Below are positions 7,015 through 15,006 of a DNA stretch of 18,661 nt, one piece after another; position 1 is the stretch's first letter; every line of letters begins with the position of its first letter. Origin of the DNA: JBEBBU01 sp041158225 (GTDB lineage Bacteria; Pseudomonadota; Gammaproteobacteria; Methylococcales; Methylococcaceae); assembly GCA_041158225.1 (NCBI GenBank), contig JBEBBU010000041.1:1-18661 (forward strand), read 5' to 3'. The notes under the pieces are model-generated. The model was not told where the DNA came from, searched no databases, and saw only the letters and a program-made list of their open reading frames with translations. The translations under genes were made by a program, and so were the position numbers.

Positions 7015-9872
7015 GATGCCAGTGTATCAGGGGTGGCGCCTGGTGTGGGGTTCATGCCAGGCAGGGAAGCAAGAAAACGGCCGGTATGCGATGCAGGGTT
7101 GGCGGCAACCATTTCTGGTGTGCCGGCGGCCACGACGGTGCCACCGCCATCGCCGCCCTCCGGCCCCAGATCAATCAGCCAGTCACAGGTCTTGATCACA
7201 TCAAGGTTGTGTTCAATCACGACCACAGTATTGCCGCGGTCGCGCAGCTGATGCAGCACACCCAGCAACTGTTCAATGTCATGAAAATGCAGTCCGGTCG
7301 TCGGTTCATCCAGAATATACAGGGTATCTCCGGTGTCACGGCGTGATAGTTCCTTGGCAAGCTTGACACGCTGGGCTTCACCGCCTGAAAGGGTGACTGC
7401 ATTCTGCCCCAGTGTGATATAGCTGAGACCGACTTCCTGCATGGTCTGCAGTTTGCGCGCCAGCGGCGGTATGGCGCTGAAGAAAATGGCCGCATCCTCG
7501 ACCGTCATGTCCAGAACCTCGGCAATGGTCTTGCCCTTGTAGCGGATATCCAGTGTTTCCCGGTTGTAGCGCTTGCCGCGACAGACATCACAGGGCACGA
7601 AAATATCGGGCAGGAAGTGCATTTCCACCTTGATCATGCCATCACCACTGCAGGCCTCGCAGCGTCCGCCCTTGACGTTGAAACTGAAACGTCCAGGCTG
7701 ATAGCCGCGTGAGCGTGCTTCGGGTGTGCCGGCGAACAGTTCCCTGACCGTGGTGAACAGTCCGGTGTAGGTGGCAGGATTGGAGCGCGGTGTCCTGCCG
7801 ATGGGGCTCTGGTCTATATCAATGACCTTGTCGAAGTGTTCCAGTCCGTCAATGCCGTCATGGGCAGCACCCTGCAGGCTGGCGCCGTTCAGTTGTCGCG
7901 CGGCAACGGGATAGAGGGTATCGTTGATCAGTGTGGATTTGCCTGAGCCGGAAACACCGGTGATGCCGATGAGCAGGCCGACAGGTAGCTCCACATCAAT
8001 CTGCCTGAGATTGTGTCCTCTGGCACCGCGGATGCGCAGTATTCTTGCGGGGTCATGAGCCTGCCTGTTTTCCGGCACGGCGATACGCCGGGTGCCATTG
8101 AGGTACTGGCCGGTCAGGGATGCCGGATGTGCCATGATGGCTGCTGGTGTGCCTTCGGCAACCACATGTCCACCGTGTACGCCTGCGCCAGGGCCTATAT
8201 CCACGACATGATCGGCCAGGCGGATGGCGTCTTCGTCATGTTCCACCACGATGACGGTATTGCCCAGATTACGCAGGTGCAGAAGTGTCTTGAGCAGGCG
8301 TTCATTGTCGCGCTGGTGCAGGCCGATAGAGGGTTCATCCAGCACATACATGACGCCGACCAGTCCGGCGCCTATCTGGCTGGCCAGCCGGATGCGCTGG
8401 GCTTCGCCGCCAGAGAGTGTGTCAGCGCTGCGATCAAGACTCAGGTAATCCAGGCCGACATTCACCAGAAAGTTCAGCCGGTCGGCAATTTCCTTGACGA
8501 TGCGCTCGGCAATGGCGCCGCGCTGTCCAGGTAACTGTAACCCGGCAAAGAATCCCTGGGCCTTGCGTATGGGCAGGGCGGTCACCGCCGGCAGATTCAT
8601 GTCTTCAATCAGGACATGTCGGGCACCGGTCTGGAGACGGGTACCCTGACAGCCCTGGCACTGGCGGCTGGACATATAGCGCGCCAGATCTTCCCTGGCC
8701 TGTGGCGAACTGGTTTCCCGGTAGCGGCGTTCCATGCTGGCGAGTATGCCTTCAAAGGGCTGGACCACACTACGTGGTTTGCCGCGTACCCCCTGAATAT
8801 GAAACAGGATGTCTTCCGTGCCGCTGCCGTGCAGGATGACCTCCCTGATGGCTGCCGGCAGAGCGCGGAATGGCGTATGGATGTCAAAGGCATAGTGTTC
8901 GGCCAGTGACAGCATGATGCTGTAGAAATAGGGGGTGCGCTCGTCCCAGCCGCGAATGGCGCCTCCGGCGATGCTGATGTCGGGATTATGGATGACACGC
9001 TCTGCATCAAAATACGGCTCAATCCCGAGGCCATCACATTCGGGACAGGCCCCCTTGGGATTGTTGAAGGAGAATATGCGTGGCTCCAGTTCGCTCAGGG
9101 CAAAGCCGCAGTGCGGACAGGCATACTGGTCGGAAAATACGTGAACCTGTGCTGGATCATCCATCGATACCAGATGGGCCACGCCTTCCGCCAGGCGTAG
9201 GGTGGTTTCGAATGACTCCGCCAGTCTGAGGGCCATATCACTGCGGACCCGGAAGCGATCGACGACAACTTCGATGGTGTGCTTGCGTTTGGCATCAATG
9301 GATGGCAGTTCATCCAGTTCATGCACCTCTCCATCCACACGTACCCGTATGAATCCCTGTCCTTTCAGCGACTCCAGCAGTTGTGTGTGTTCGCCCTTGC
9401 GCTGGTTGACGATGGGGGCGAGCAGCATCCAGCGGCTGTCGGCTGGCAGTGTCATGACAGAATCCACCATCTGGCTGACGGTCTGGGCGCTCAGGGATAC
9501 GCCGTGTTCAGGGCAGTGAGGCTGGCCGGCGCGAGCAAACAGCAGACGCAGGTAGTCATAGATTTCAGTGATGGTGCCAACGGTAGAGCGCGGATTGTGC
9601 GATGTGGATTTCTGCTCGATGGAAATGGCAGGAGACAGGCCTTCGATGTGATCCACATCAGGTTTTTCCATCATCGACAGAAACTGTCTGGCATAGGCCG
9701 ACAGTGATTCCACGTAGCGGCGCTGGCCTTCGGCGTACAGGGTGTCAAAGGCCAGGGATGACTTGCCCGAACCTGACAGCCCCGTGATGACAATCAGTCG
9801 GTCACGGGGCAGATCCAGATGGATGTTCTTGAGGTTGTGCGTGCGTGCACCACGGATGCTGATCAGATCCAC
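7011..9872 (-). CDS. uvrA: Excinuclease ABC subunit A
   Basis: 953 residues (E. coli UvrA has 940), full length. UvrA is the ATPase that finds bulky DNA lesions and loads UvrB in nucleotide excision repair. Visible parts are the first Walker A GLSGSGKSS (residues 31-39), a zinc site CPHC...CPEC (about 253-283), the first ABC signature LSGGEAQRI, the second Walker A GVSGSGKST, the second zinc module CEAC...CDVC and the second signature LSGGEAQRV followed by YILDEPTTGLH. The start is GTG; an in-frame TAA five codons upstream excludes a longer protein, and MDLISIRGARTHNLKNI matches the family N-terminus. It begins 25 bases after the cytochrome P460 gene. I see no CTGT-N8-ACAG LexA box directly upstream. 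Confidence 0.98.
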   Translation of the reverse strand: MDLISIRGARTHNLKNIHLDLPRDRLIVITGLSGSGKSSLAFDTLYAEGQRRYVESLSAYARQFLSMMEKPDVDHIEGLSPAISIEQKSTSHNPRSTVGTITEIYDYLRLLFARAGQPHCPEHGVSLSAQTVSQMVDSVMTLPADSRWMLLAPIVNQRKGEHTQLLESLKGQGFIRVRVDGEVHELDELPSIDAKRKHTIEVVVDRFRVRSDMALRLAESFETTLRLAEGVAHLVSMDDPAQVHVFSDQYACPHCGFALSELEPRIFSFNNPKGACPECDGLGIEPYFDAERVIHNPDISIAGGAIRGWDERTPYFYSIMLSLAEHYAFDIHTPFRALPAAIREVILHGSGTEDILFHIQGVRGKPRSVVQPFEGILASMERRYRETSSPQAREDLARYMSSRQCQGCQGTRLQTGARHVLIEDMNLPAVTALPIRKAQGFFAGLQLPGQRGAIAERIVKEIADRLNFLVNVGLDYLSLDRSADTLSGGEAQRIRLASQIGAGLVGVMYVLDEPSIGLHQRDNERLLKTLLHLRNLGNTVIVVEHDEDAIRLADHVVDIGPGAGVHGGHVVAEGTPAAIMAHPASLTGQYLNGTRRIAVPENRQAHDPARILRIRGARGHNLRQIDVELPVGLLIGITGVSGSGKSTLINDTLYPVAARQLNGASLQGAAHDGIDGLEHFDKVIDIDQSPIGRTPRSNPATYTGLFTTVRELFAGTPEARSRGYQPGRFSFNVKGGRCEACSGDGMIKVEMHFLPDIFVPCDVCRGKRYNRETLDIRYKGKTIAEVLDMTVEDAAIFFSAIPPLARKLQTMQEVGLSYITLGQNAVTLSGGEAQRVKLAKELSRRDTGDTLYILDEPTTGLHFHDIEQLLGVLHQLRDRGNTVVVIEHNLDVIKTCDWLIDLGPEGGDGGGTVVAAGTPEMVAANPASHTGRFLASLPGMNPTPGATPDTLAS

Positions 9873-9897
9873 AGGGTATGTTTACGCCAGCGCTGCT

Positions 9898-10413
9898 TCA
9901 GGGGAGTTTGACGGGATGCGTGAACACGTAGTCAACATCCTTGGCGATGCTGTGGCAGGCTACACATTCCTGGGCGAAATTGACATCGGTACCATAGGGC
10001 TTCTGCTCCATGCCTACCCAGCGCGCAAACCCCCAGCCTGCAGTGGCTGCATACTTCTTGCTGTCCTTGATCATGAAATCCAGCTGCGTGAACTCACCCG
10101 GTACCATGGCATTGGGGTAGAGTTCATGTGCGCGCTGTTTCCAGGAGGTCTTGACCAGAATGACACCGTCAGGCCACGGGTTGGTCTTGCCAGCTGCTGC
10201 GGCGTCATGAGCCGCCTGATTGCCAAGTACGGCGCGCACCGTACCCTGCTCAATGCGCTGCGATACACTGATCAGTTTCCAGCTGGCGTAATCCTGGGGG
10301 CGTACAATGCCGTTGGGCGCAGGAGCTGGCTGCTGGGCGGGCGCTGCTGTTTCCTCAGCGCAGAGGGGTAGCGAGGCGAAGCAGAGCAGGGGGATCAAAA
10401 ACCTTGATTTCAT
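9898..10413 (-). CDS. Cytochrome P460 family periplasmic c-type heme protein
   Basis: 171 residues. The signal peptide MKSRFLIPLLCFASLPLCA is followed by a Pro/Ala-rich linker and the P460 domain (about 40-171). The c-type heme site CVACH is at 150-154, close to the C-terminus as in this family, preceded by GWGFARWVGM and followed by DVDYVFTHPVKLP. WPDGVILVKTSWK (80-92) contains Lys88, a candidate for the heme-cross-linking Lys of true P460; I infer this from position only. Known members oxidise hydroxylamine or bind nitric oxide (cytochrome c'-beta). The ATG has GGAG about 9 bases upstream. It is the first gene of the tight array ending in ssb. Confidence 0.88.
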   Translation of the reverse strand: MKSRFLIPLLCFASLPLCAEETAAPAQQPAPAPNGIVRPQDYASWKLISVSQRIEQGTVRAVLGNQAAHDAAAAGKTNPWPDGVILVKTSWKQRAHELYPNAMVPGEFTQLDFMIKDSKKYAATAGWGFARWVGMEQKPYGTDVNFAQECVACHSIAKDVDYVFTHPVKLP

Positions 10414-10434
10414 CGGGATATCTCCAGGGCAGTC

Positions 10435-10502
10435 TTGTCTGTCAGATGATGATCAAACTAGCAAAGGGGCAGGTTCGGGTCAATGCCCGGTTAGACAGAC
10501 AA
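10435..10502. repeat. Perfect 9-base inverted repeat flanking the P460 promoter region
   Basis: TTGTCTGTC (10435-10443) and GACAGACAA (10494-10502) are exact reverse complements 50 bases apart. They bracket the candidate P460 promoter, and the right copy overlaps the end of the CPBP gene. They may be paired regulator sites allowing a DNA loop, or arms of an RNA stem. Confidence 0.35.
10455..10483 (-). promoter_or_regulatory. Candidate promoter of the P460-uvrA array
   Basis: On the minus strand TTGACC (10483-10478) is followed after 17 bases by TAGTTT (10460-10455). The -35 is good and the -10 weak. It lies about 42 bases before the cytochrome P460 start codon, in the only sizeable gap upstream of the array. 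Confidence 0.35.
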
Positions 10503-11399
10503 AGATCGCTTTCGTGCCACCCATGCAATGGCGGCAGCAAGCGGTAACGACCAGAGCGTTGATAACCAGCCAATGACGTGGTCGTATTCACCCACTGTCC
10601 AGTACAGCCGGCTGAAAATTTCTGGCACAAAAACACTGACTGGGTGGTACGTCTTGAGGATGGCTACCCAGCCGGCATGCATGCCAATACAGTAGCCCAG
10701 CGCACCAGGAAAACGGTAGCGTATGCAGCCAAGTACCAGTCCGGCAGCAAGGAGTGCGGCGACTGAGGATGTGTCTGCTGCGGTCAGGAGATGCTGGCCG
10801 GCTGATCCGAGCAGGATGAATCCGCTATCCCACTGGATGCTGTCTTCGGGGATCTGCAGTTTTGTACTCAGGAAATGAGGCAGGGTGAAATAGAGGGTGC
10901 TGACCAGAATGGCCATGGCATCTCCGTGAAAGCGACGGATGGCAGCATATAGCATGCCTCTGAACAGCAGTTCCTCAACCGTGCCTATGGTCAGGCCAAG
11001 GGCAATATTGCCCATCAGTCGGTGTGCCAGCGCTTCTGGAGCGGTGGTGCCTGGAATGATCAGGCGGATCTGGAGATGATTCAGCAGGGCCGCATGCAGA
11101 CCCATGGTGACCAGTCCGGCCAGAAGTCCGGTCAGGATCTGCAGCGGCAGACGGCGCAGATGCGGAAGCCCAAGGGAGGGCAGGTCGAGTTGCCAGCGTC
11201 TGGCCAGCGGCACAAAGGCCAGCACCAGACCCAGCATGGCGCCACGCCCCAAAGCGGTTGTAAGGTTGATGCTGCCATGACTGATGTGATGGATCCACGG
11301 CGCCAGCGCTGCCGCCGTGACCAGCACTGCCAGCAGGAAGCCGAAGGGGTAGAACAGGGGCCTGAAAAGGGGACTTGCGACCATGAAATACCGCTGCAT
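10491..11399 (-). CDS. CPBP family intramembrane glutamic protease (CAAX/Abi type)
   Basis: 302 residues with about eight hydrophobic segments. The catalytic signatures of the CPBP (Abi) family are present: EELLFRG (142-148) with the paired Glu and the Arg, FTLPHFL with His175, and IGMHAGW with His241. Bacterial members cleave or modify membrane proteins, and some give bacteriocin self-immunity; the substrate here is unknown. The ATG at 11399 lacks a clear Shine-Dalgarno, and Met6 (11384) is an alternative. The gene is divergent from tRNA-Leu, and its start codon touches the -35 of the tRNA promoter. It ends 77 bases before the cytochrome P460 gene. Confidence 0.88.
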   Translation of the reverse strand: MQRYFMVASPLFRPLFYPFGFLLAVLVTAAALAPWIHHISHGSINLTTALGRGAMLGLVLAFVPLARRWQLDLPSLGLPHLRRLPLQILTGLLAGLVTMGLHAALLNHLQIRLIIPGTTAPEALAHRLMGNIALGLTIGTVEELLFRGMLYAAIRRFHGDAMAILVSTLYFTLPHFLSTKLQIPEDSIQWDSGFILLGSAGQHLLTAADTSSVAALLAAGLVLGCIRYRFPGALGYCIGMHAGWVAILKTYHPVSVFVPEIFSRLYWTVGEYDHVIGWLSTLWSLPLAAAIAWVARKRSLSV

Positions 11400-11427
11400 T
11401 CAAAAATGGGTGGGGATGGTGTATGAT
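11399..11427 (+). promoter_or_regulatory. Candidate sigma-70 promoter of tRNA-Leu
   Basis: TTCAAA (11399-11404), a 17-base spacer and TATGAT (11422-11427) lie 18 bases before the mature tRNA 5' end. This is a fitting distance for a short 5' leader removed by RNase P. Confidence 0.55.
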
Positions 11428-11444
11428 TTCTCGTTCTGAATCAT

Positions 11445-11529
11445 GCGAATGTGGCGAAACTGGTAGACGCGCTGGATTTAGGTTCCAGTGGGGTAACCCT
11501 TGGGAGTTCGAGTCTCCCCATTCGCACCA
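11445..11529 (+). tRNA. tRNA-Leu (anticodon UAG), CCA encoded
   Basis: 85 bases. The acceptor stem GCGAATG pairs with CATTCGC, followed by discriminator A and an encoded CCA. The anticodon stem CTGGA/TCCAG encloses the loop TTTAGGT with anticodon TAG. The variable arm GGG-TAA-CCC is long, as in class II tRNAs. The T arm is GGGAG-TTCGAGT-CTCCC. It closely follows the pattern of E. coli tRNA-Leu(UAG). No T-rich terminator separates it from tig, so read-through into tig is possible. Confidence 0.98.
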
Positions 11530-11581
11530 AACAAACAAATTGACTGACCGTCAGGTTCTGTCCGGCATTCACAAGCGACTG

Positions 11582-11596
11582 ACGATGATACATCGT
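11582..11596 (+). other. Small hairpin in the tig leader
   Basis: ACGATG-ATA-CATCGT is a perfect 6-base-pair stem with a 3-base loop between tRNA-Leu and tig, 44 bases before the tig start codon. It is not followed by T residues, so it is not an intrinsic terminator. It may be an RNA processing or stability element, or an operator. Confidence 0.35.
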
Positions 11597-11640
11597 AGCG
11601 CCAAATCCTATTATCTGCCAACTATCCGAGGTGATGCACC

Positions 11641-12960
11641 ATGCAAGTTTCTGTGGAAAACCTTTCCGAGCTGGGTCGTAAGCTAAGCGTCAGTCTTCCC
11701 GAAGAAAAGGTCCGGGACAAGGTCGAGGCGCGACTGGTTTCCGTGGCTCGTGAGGTTCGTCTGGACGGTTTCCGTCCTGGCAAGGTGCCGGCTGCCATTG
11801 TCCGCAAGCGTTTCGGTAAGCAGATTCGTGAAGAAGAAGTTTCCGAACTGCTGCACAGCAGTTTCCGTGATGCCATACGCGAACAGAATCTTTCCATTGT
11901 CGGCATCCCCAGCATTACCGCAGTCAATGCGGATGAGGGCAAGGGGCTGACCTATGTGGCCGAGTTTGATGTGCAGCCTGAGATCCAGTTGCAGCCTCTG
12001 GAAACTCTGACGGTACCCCGCTATACCACCAGCATTCAGGATGCTGACGTTGATGTGGTCATCGAGCGTCTGCGTGCCCAGCGTAAAACCTGGACACCGG
12101 TCGAGCGGGCAGCAGCCAAGGATGATCAGGTCACTTTCAGTTTTGAAGGTACTGCCAATGGCGAAAACTTCAGTAACGGCCGCACCGAGGGTGTGACCAC
12201 TGTGCTGGGTTCCGGCCAGATGATTGATGGTTTTGAGGATGCACTGATAGGCAGCAAGGCGGGTGATACCGTCAGTGTCGACCTGCCATTCCCTGCAGAC
12301 TATGGCAATGCCAAGCTGGCTGGCCAGACGGCACACTTCGATATTGAGGTGACGCTGGTATCTGAAGGTGTTCTGCCTGAAGTCAATGAAGACTTTGTCA
12401 AGGCGCTGGGTATTGAGGACGGTGGCGTTGCCGCTTTCCGTGAGGATGTGCGTAACAATATGGAGCGCGAACTTACCAATACCGTCAATTCAAGGAACAA
12501 GAATGCGGTCTTTGACGCCCTGCTGGCAGCGCATCCTTTCACCCTGCCGGAATCAGCCGTGCGTGAGGAAATGAAAGAAATGCTCAAGCCTTACCGTGAC
12601 CGTGTCGCTAATGGTGAGAGCATTGCTGTTTCCGAGGCCAGTCTGGAAGAACGTTATATGCCAGTTGCACGCCGTCGTGTAGCACTTGGCCTGCTGCTCG
12701 GCCAGTTGGCAGAGAGCAGCCAGATGGTGGTTGATCCTGAGCGGGTCAAGGCGCGTATCAAGCTGCTTGCCCAGAGCTACGAGCATCCAGAGATGGTTGA
12801 GGCCTGGTATCAGGCAGAGCCTGAGCGGATGCAGGAAATTCATGGCGTTGTCATGGAAGACCAGTTGCTGGATCTTATCCTGTCCAAGGCTCGGGTCGAT
12901 GAGCAGTCCCTGAGTTTTGATGATGCAACCCGGGTTCCAGCCGCGGGCGAGACCGTTTAA
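11641..12960 (+). CDS. tig: Trigger factor (ribosome-associated chaperone / prolyl isomerase)
   Basis: 439 residues (E. coli 432). The N-terminal ribosome-binding domain (1-~112) carries the docking loop GFRPGKVP (43-50), which contacts ribosomal protein L23. The FKBP-type peptidyl-prolyl isomerase domain spans about 155-245 (DQVTFSFEGTANGE, GSGQMIDGFEDALIG). The remaining helical C-terminal part forms the chaperone arms. It binds nascent chains as they leave the ribosome. The start has AGGTG upstream. Only 25 bases separate its stop from clpP, so tig and clpP are probably co-transcribed. Confidence 0.98.
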   Translation: MQVSVENLSELGRKLSVSLPEEKVRDKVEARLVSVAREVRLDGFRPGKVPAAIVRKRFGKQIREEEVSELLHSSFRDAIREQNLSIVGIPSITAVNADEGKGLTYVAEFDVQPEIQLQPLETLTVPRYTTSIQDADVDVVIERLRAQRKTWTPVERAAAKDDQVTFSFEGTANGENFSNGRTEGVTTVLGSGQMIDGFEDALIGSKAGDTVSVDLPFPADYGNAKLAGQTAHFDIEVTLVSEGVLPEVNEDFVKALGIEDGGVAAFREDVRNNMERELTNTVNSRNKNAVFDALLAAHPFTLPESAVREEMKEMLKPYRDRVANGESIAVSEASLEERYMPVARRRVALGLLLGQLAESSQMVVDPERVKARIKLLAQSYEHPEMVEAWYQAEPERMQEIHGVVMEDQLLDLILSKARVDEQSLSFDDATRVPAAGETV

Positions 12961-12985
12961 TTTTTAACCATTCAGGCGAATCAGG

Positions 12986-13624
12986 ATGAACAGATCTCAT
13001 GGGTTAGCGGGCGGTGAACAGATGGCGGGTGGTCTGGTGCCCATGGTGGTGGAACAGTCGGCGCGTGGCGAGCGCGCCTACGATATCTACTCGCGCCTTC
13101 TGAAGGAGCGGGTGATTTTTCTGGTAGGCCAGGTGGAAGATTACATGGCCAATCTGATTGTGGCCCAGTTGCTGTTCCTTGAGTCTGAAAATCCTGACAA
13201 GGATATCCATCTTTATATCAATTCACCGGGTGGTGTGGTGACCTCCGGCATGGCGATTTATGACACCATGCAGTTCATCAAGCCTGATGTCAGCACCCTG
13301 TGTATTGGTCAGGCTGCCAGTATGGGGGCGCTGCTGCTTGCTGGTGGCGCTGCCGGTAAACGCTACTGCCTGCCCAATTCCAGAGTGATGATTCACCAGC
13401 CGCTGGGCGGTTATCAGGGGCAGGCCTCTGATATCGATATCCATGCCAGGGAGATCCTGTCGATGCGTGAGCGTCTGAACCGGATCCTCGCACAGCATAC
13501 GGGACAGACCATTGAGAAAATCCAGCAGGATACGGACCGTGACAATTTTCTCGGTGCTGAGGATGCGCTCAATTATGGCCTGGTGGACAAGGTGATCAGC
13601 AGTCGCGCACTGGCGGGTGTCTGA
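12986..13624 (+). CDS. clpP: ATP-dependent Clp protease proteolytic subunit
   Basis: 212 residues (E. coli 207). Self-compartmentalised serine peptidase forming a 14-mer that degrades substrates fed by ClpX or ClpA. The catalytic triad is intact: Ser112 in GQAASMGA, His137 in VMIHQPLGG and Asp186 in the segment before FLGAEDALNYGLVD. The residues before VPMVVEQSARGER are probably a processed propeptide, as in E. coli. It lies 25 bases after tig and 34 bases before clpX. Confidence 0.98.
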   Translation: MNRSHGLAGGEQMAGGLVPMVVEQSARGERAYDIYSRLLKERVIFLVGQVEDYMANLIVAQLLFLESENPDKDIHLYINSPGGVVTSGMAIYDTMQFIKPDVSTLCIGQAASMGALLLAGGAAGKRYCLPNSRVMIHQPLGGYQGQASDIDIHAREILSMRERLNRILAQHTGQTIEKIQQDTDRDNFLGAEDALNYGLVDKVISSRALAGV

Positions 13625-13658
13625 GACCTGAACGCAGGCAAGAGGAGTTAGGGACACG

Positions 13659-14936
13659 ATGAGTGATAACAAGCGTGGCAAGGACGGCGCCAAGCCGCTT
13701 TACTGCAATTTCTGTGGCAAGTCTTCCGAAGATGTGCGGAAGCTGATATCCGGGCCCTCGGTTTACATCTGTGACGAGTGCGTGGAGCTGTGTAACGACA
13801 TCCTTCATGAAGAAGCCCAGGAAGTGGAAACCACGGCTTCAGGCAGTCTGCCCAAACCCAAGGAAATCAAGTCAGTACTGGATGAGTATGTCATTGGTCA
13901 GGAAAAAGCCAAGCGCATTCTTGCCGTAGCGGTTTATAACCACTACAAGCGCCTGCGTTCGCACGGCGCCCAGAAAAAGGCGGATGTCGAGCTTGCCAAG
14001 AGTAATATCCTGCTGATCGGGCCTACCGGTTCTGGCAAGACCTTGCTGGCGGAGACGCTGGCGCGTCTGCTGGATGTGCCTTTTGCGATTGCCGATGCCA
14101 CTACCCTGACCGAAGCCGGTTATGTGGGTGAGGATGTCGAGAATATCATCCAGAAAATCCTGCAGAAATGCGATTACGATGTTGAGAAGGCCGAGCAGGC
14201 CATTGTCTATATCGATGAAATCGACAAGATCTCCAGGAAAGCGGAAAACCTGTCCATCACGCGTGATGTTTCAGGCGAGGGTGTGCAGCAGGCTTTGCTC
14301 AAGCTGATTGAAGGCACTGTAGCGGCCGTCCCCCCTCAGGGTGGACGCAAGCATCCGCAGCAGGAACTGATTCAGGTCAATACTGCCAATATCCTGTTCA
14401 TCTGTGGTGGTGCATTTGCCGGTCTGGATAAGGTTATCCGGCAGCGCACGGATCGTGGCGGCATCGGTTTCTCGGCTGAGGTCAAGAGCAAGGATGATGT
14501 CAGGAATGTCGGTGAAATTCTCGCTGAAGTGGAATCGGAAGACCTGATACGCTTTGGTCTGATCCCTGAGTTTATTGGCCGTCTTCCTGTGATTGCCACG
14601 CTTGAAGAACTGGATGAAAGTGCTCTGATCCGCATTCTTACTGAGCCGAAAAACGCGCTGGTCAAACAGTTCAGGCGTCTGTTCGAGATGGAAGGCTGTG
14701 AGCTTGAAGTGCGTGAAGATGCGCTGATTTCGATTGCCAGAAAAGCCATGGAGCGCAAAACGGGCGCGCGTGGTCTGCGTACCATCGTGGAGCATGTGCT
14801 ACTGGATACCATGTACGAACTGCCCTCTGCGGAAAACGTGGTGAAAGTGGTGCTGGATGAAAAGGTGATCAAGGGTGAGGCGGAGCCTTATCTGGTGCAT
14901 GGTCAGTCTGAACGCCAGAAAGCAGTTTCTGAATAG
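13659..14936 (+). CDS. clpX: ATP-dependent Clp protease ATP-binding subunit
   Basis: 425 residues (E. coli 424). AAA+ unfoldase that recognises tagged substrates and threads them into ClpP. The N-terminal zinc-binding domain has Cys16, Cys19, Cys38 and Cys41. Walker A GPTGSGKT is at 121-128 and Walker B is IVYIDEID. The ClpP-docking IGF tripeptide is present in RGGIGFSAEV, and sensor 2 lies in RKTGARGLR. A purine-rich stretch (GAGGAG...AGGG) precedes the ATG. Its partner clpP is immediately upstream, the standard operon. Confidence 0.98.
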   Translation: MSDNKRGKDGAKPLYCNFCGKSSEDVRKLISGPSVYICDECVELCNDILHEEAQEVETTASGSLPKPKEIKSVLDEYVIGQEKAKRILAVAVYNHYKRLRSHGAQKKADVELAKSNILLIGPTGSGKTLLAETLARLLDVPFAIADATTLTEAGYVGEDVENIIQKILQKCDYDVEKAEQAIVYIDEIDKISRKAENLSITRDVSGEGVQQALLKLIEGTVAAVPPQGGRKHPQQELIQVNTANILFICGGAFAGLDKVIRQRTDRGGIGFSAEVKSKDDVRNVGEILAEVESEDLIRFGLIPEFIGRLPVIATLEELDESALIRILTEPKNALVKQFRRLFEMEGCELEVREDALISIARKAMERKTGARGLRTIVEHVLLDTMYELPSAENVVKVVLDEKVIKGEAEPYLVHGQSERQKAVSE

Positions 14937-14939
14937 ACT

Positions 14940-14967
14940 CTTGAATTGACGATGCCTGAACCCACAT
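14940..14967 (+). promoter_or_regulatory. Candidate heat-shock (sigma-32) promoter of lon
   Basis: CTTGAA (14940-14945), a 15-base spacer and CCCACAT (14961-14967) resemble the sigma-32 pattern CTTGAA...CCCCAT. The position, 40-67 bases upstream of lon in the clpX-lon gap, fits the known heat-shock control of lon in E. coli. Confidence 0.45.
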
Positions 14968-14977
14968 CAGGTAGCAT
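14952..14977 (+). other. Hairpin in the clpX-lon gap
   Basis: ATGC (14952-14955) and CTGA (14956-14959) pair with TCAG (14967-14970) and GCAT (14974-14977), leaving a 3-base bulge and a 7-base loop. It overlaps the candidate sigma-32 -10 element. There is no T run, so it is at most a weak attenuator. Confidence 0.3.
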
Positions 14978-15006
14978 AGATCAATAATGCAGGTAGGGGA
15001 TGTAGC

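Noticed and set aside
8013..8534. 173-codon plus-strand frame opposite uvrA
   Set aside because: Shadow of uvrA; unlikely composition and no independent start signals.
11683..12336. 217-codon minus-strand frame opposite tig
   Set aside because: Same codon-bias effect over a certain gene, with no family features.
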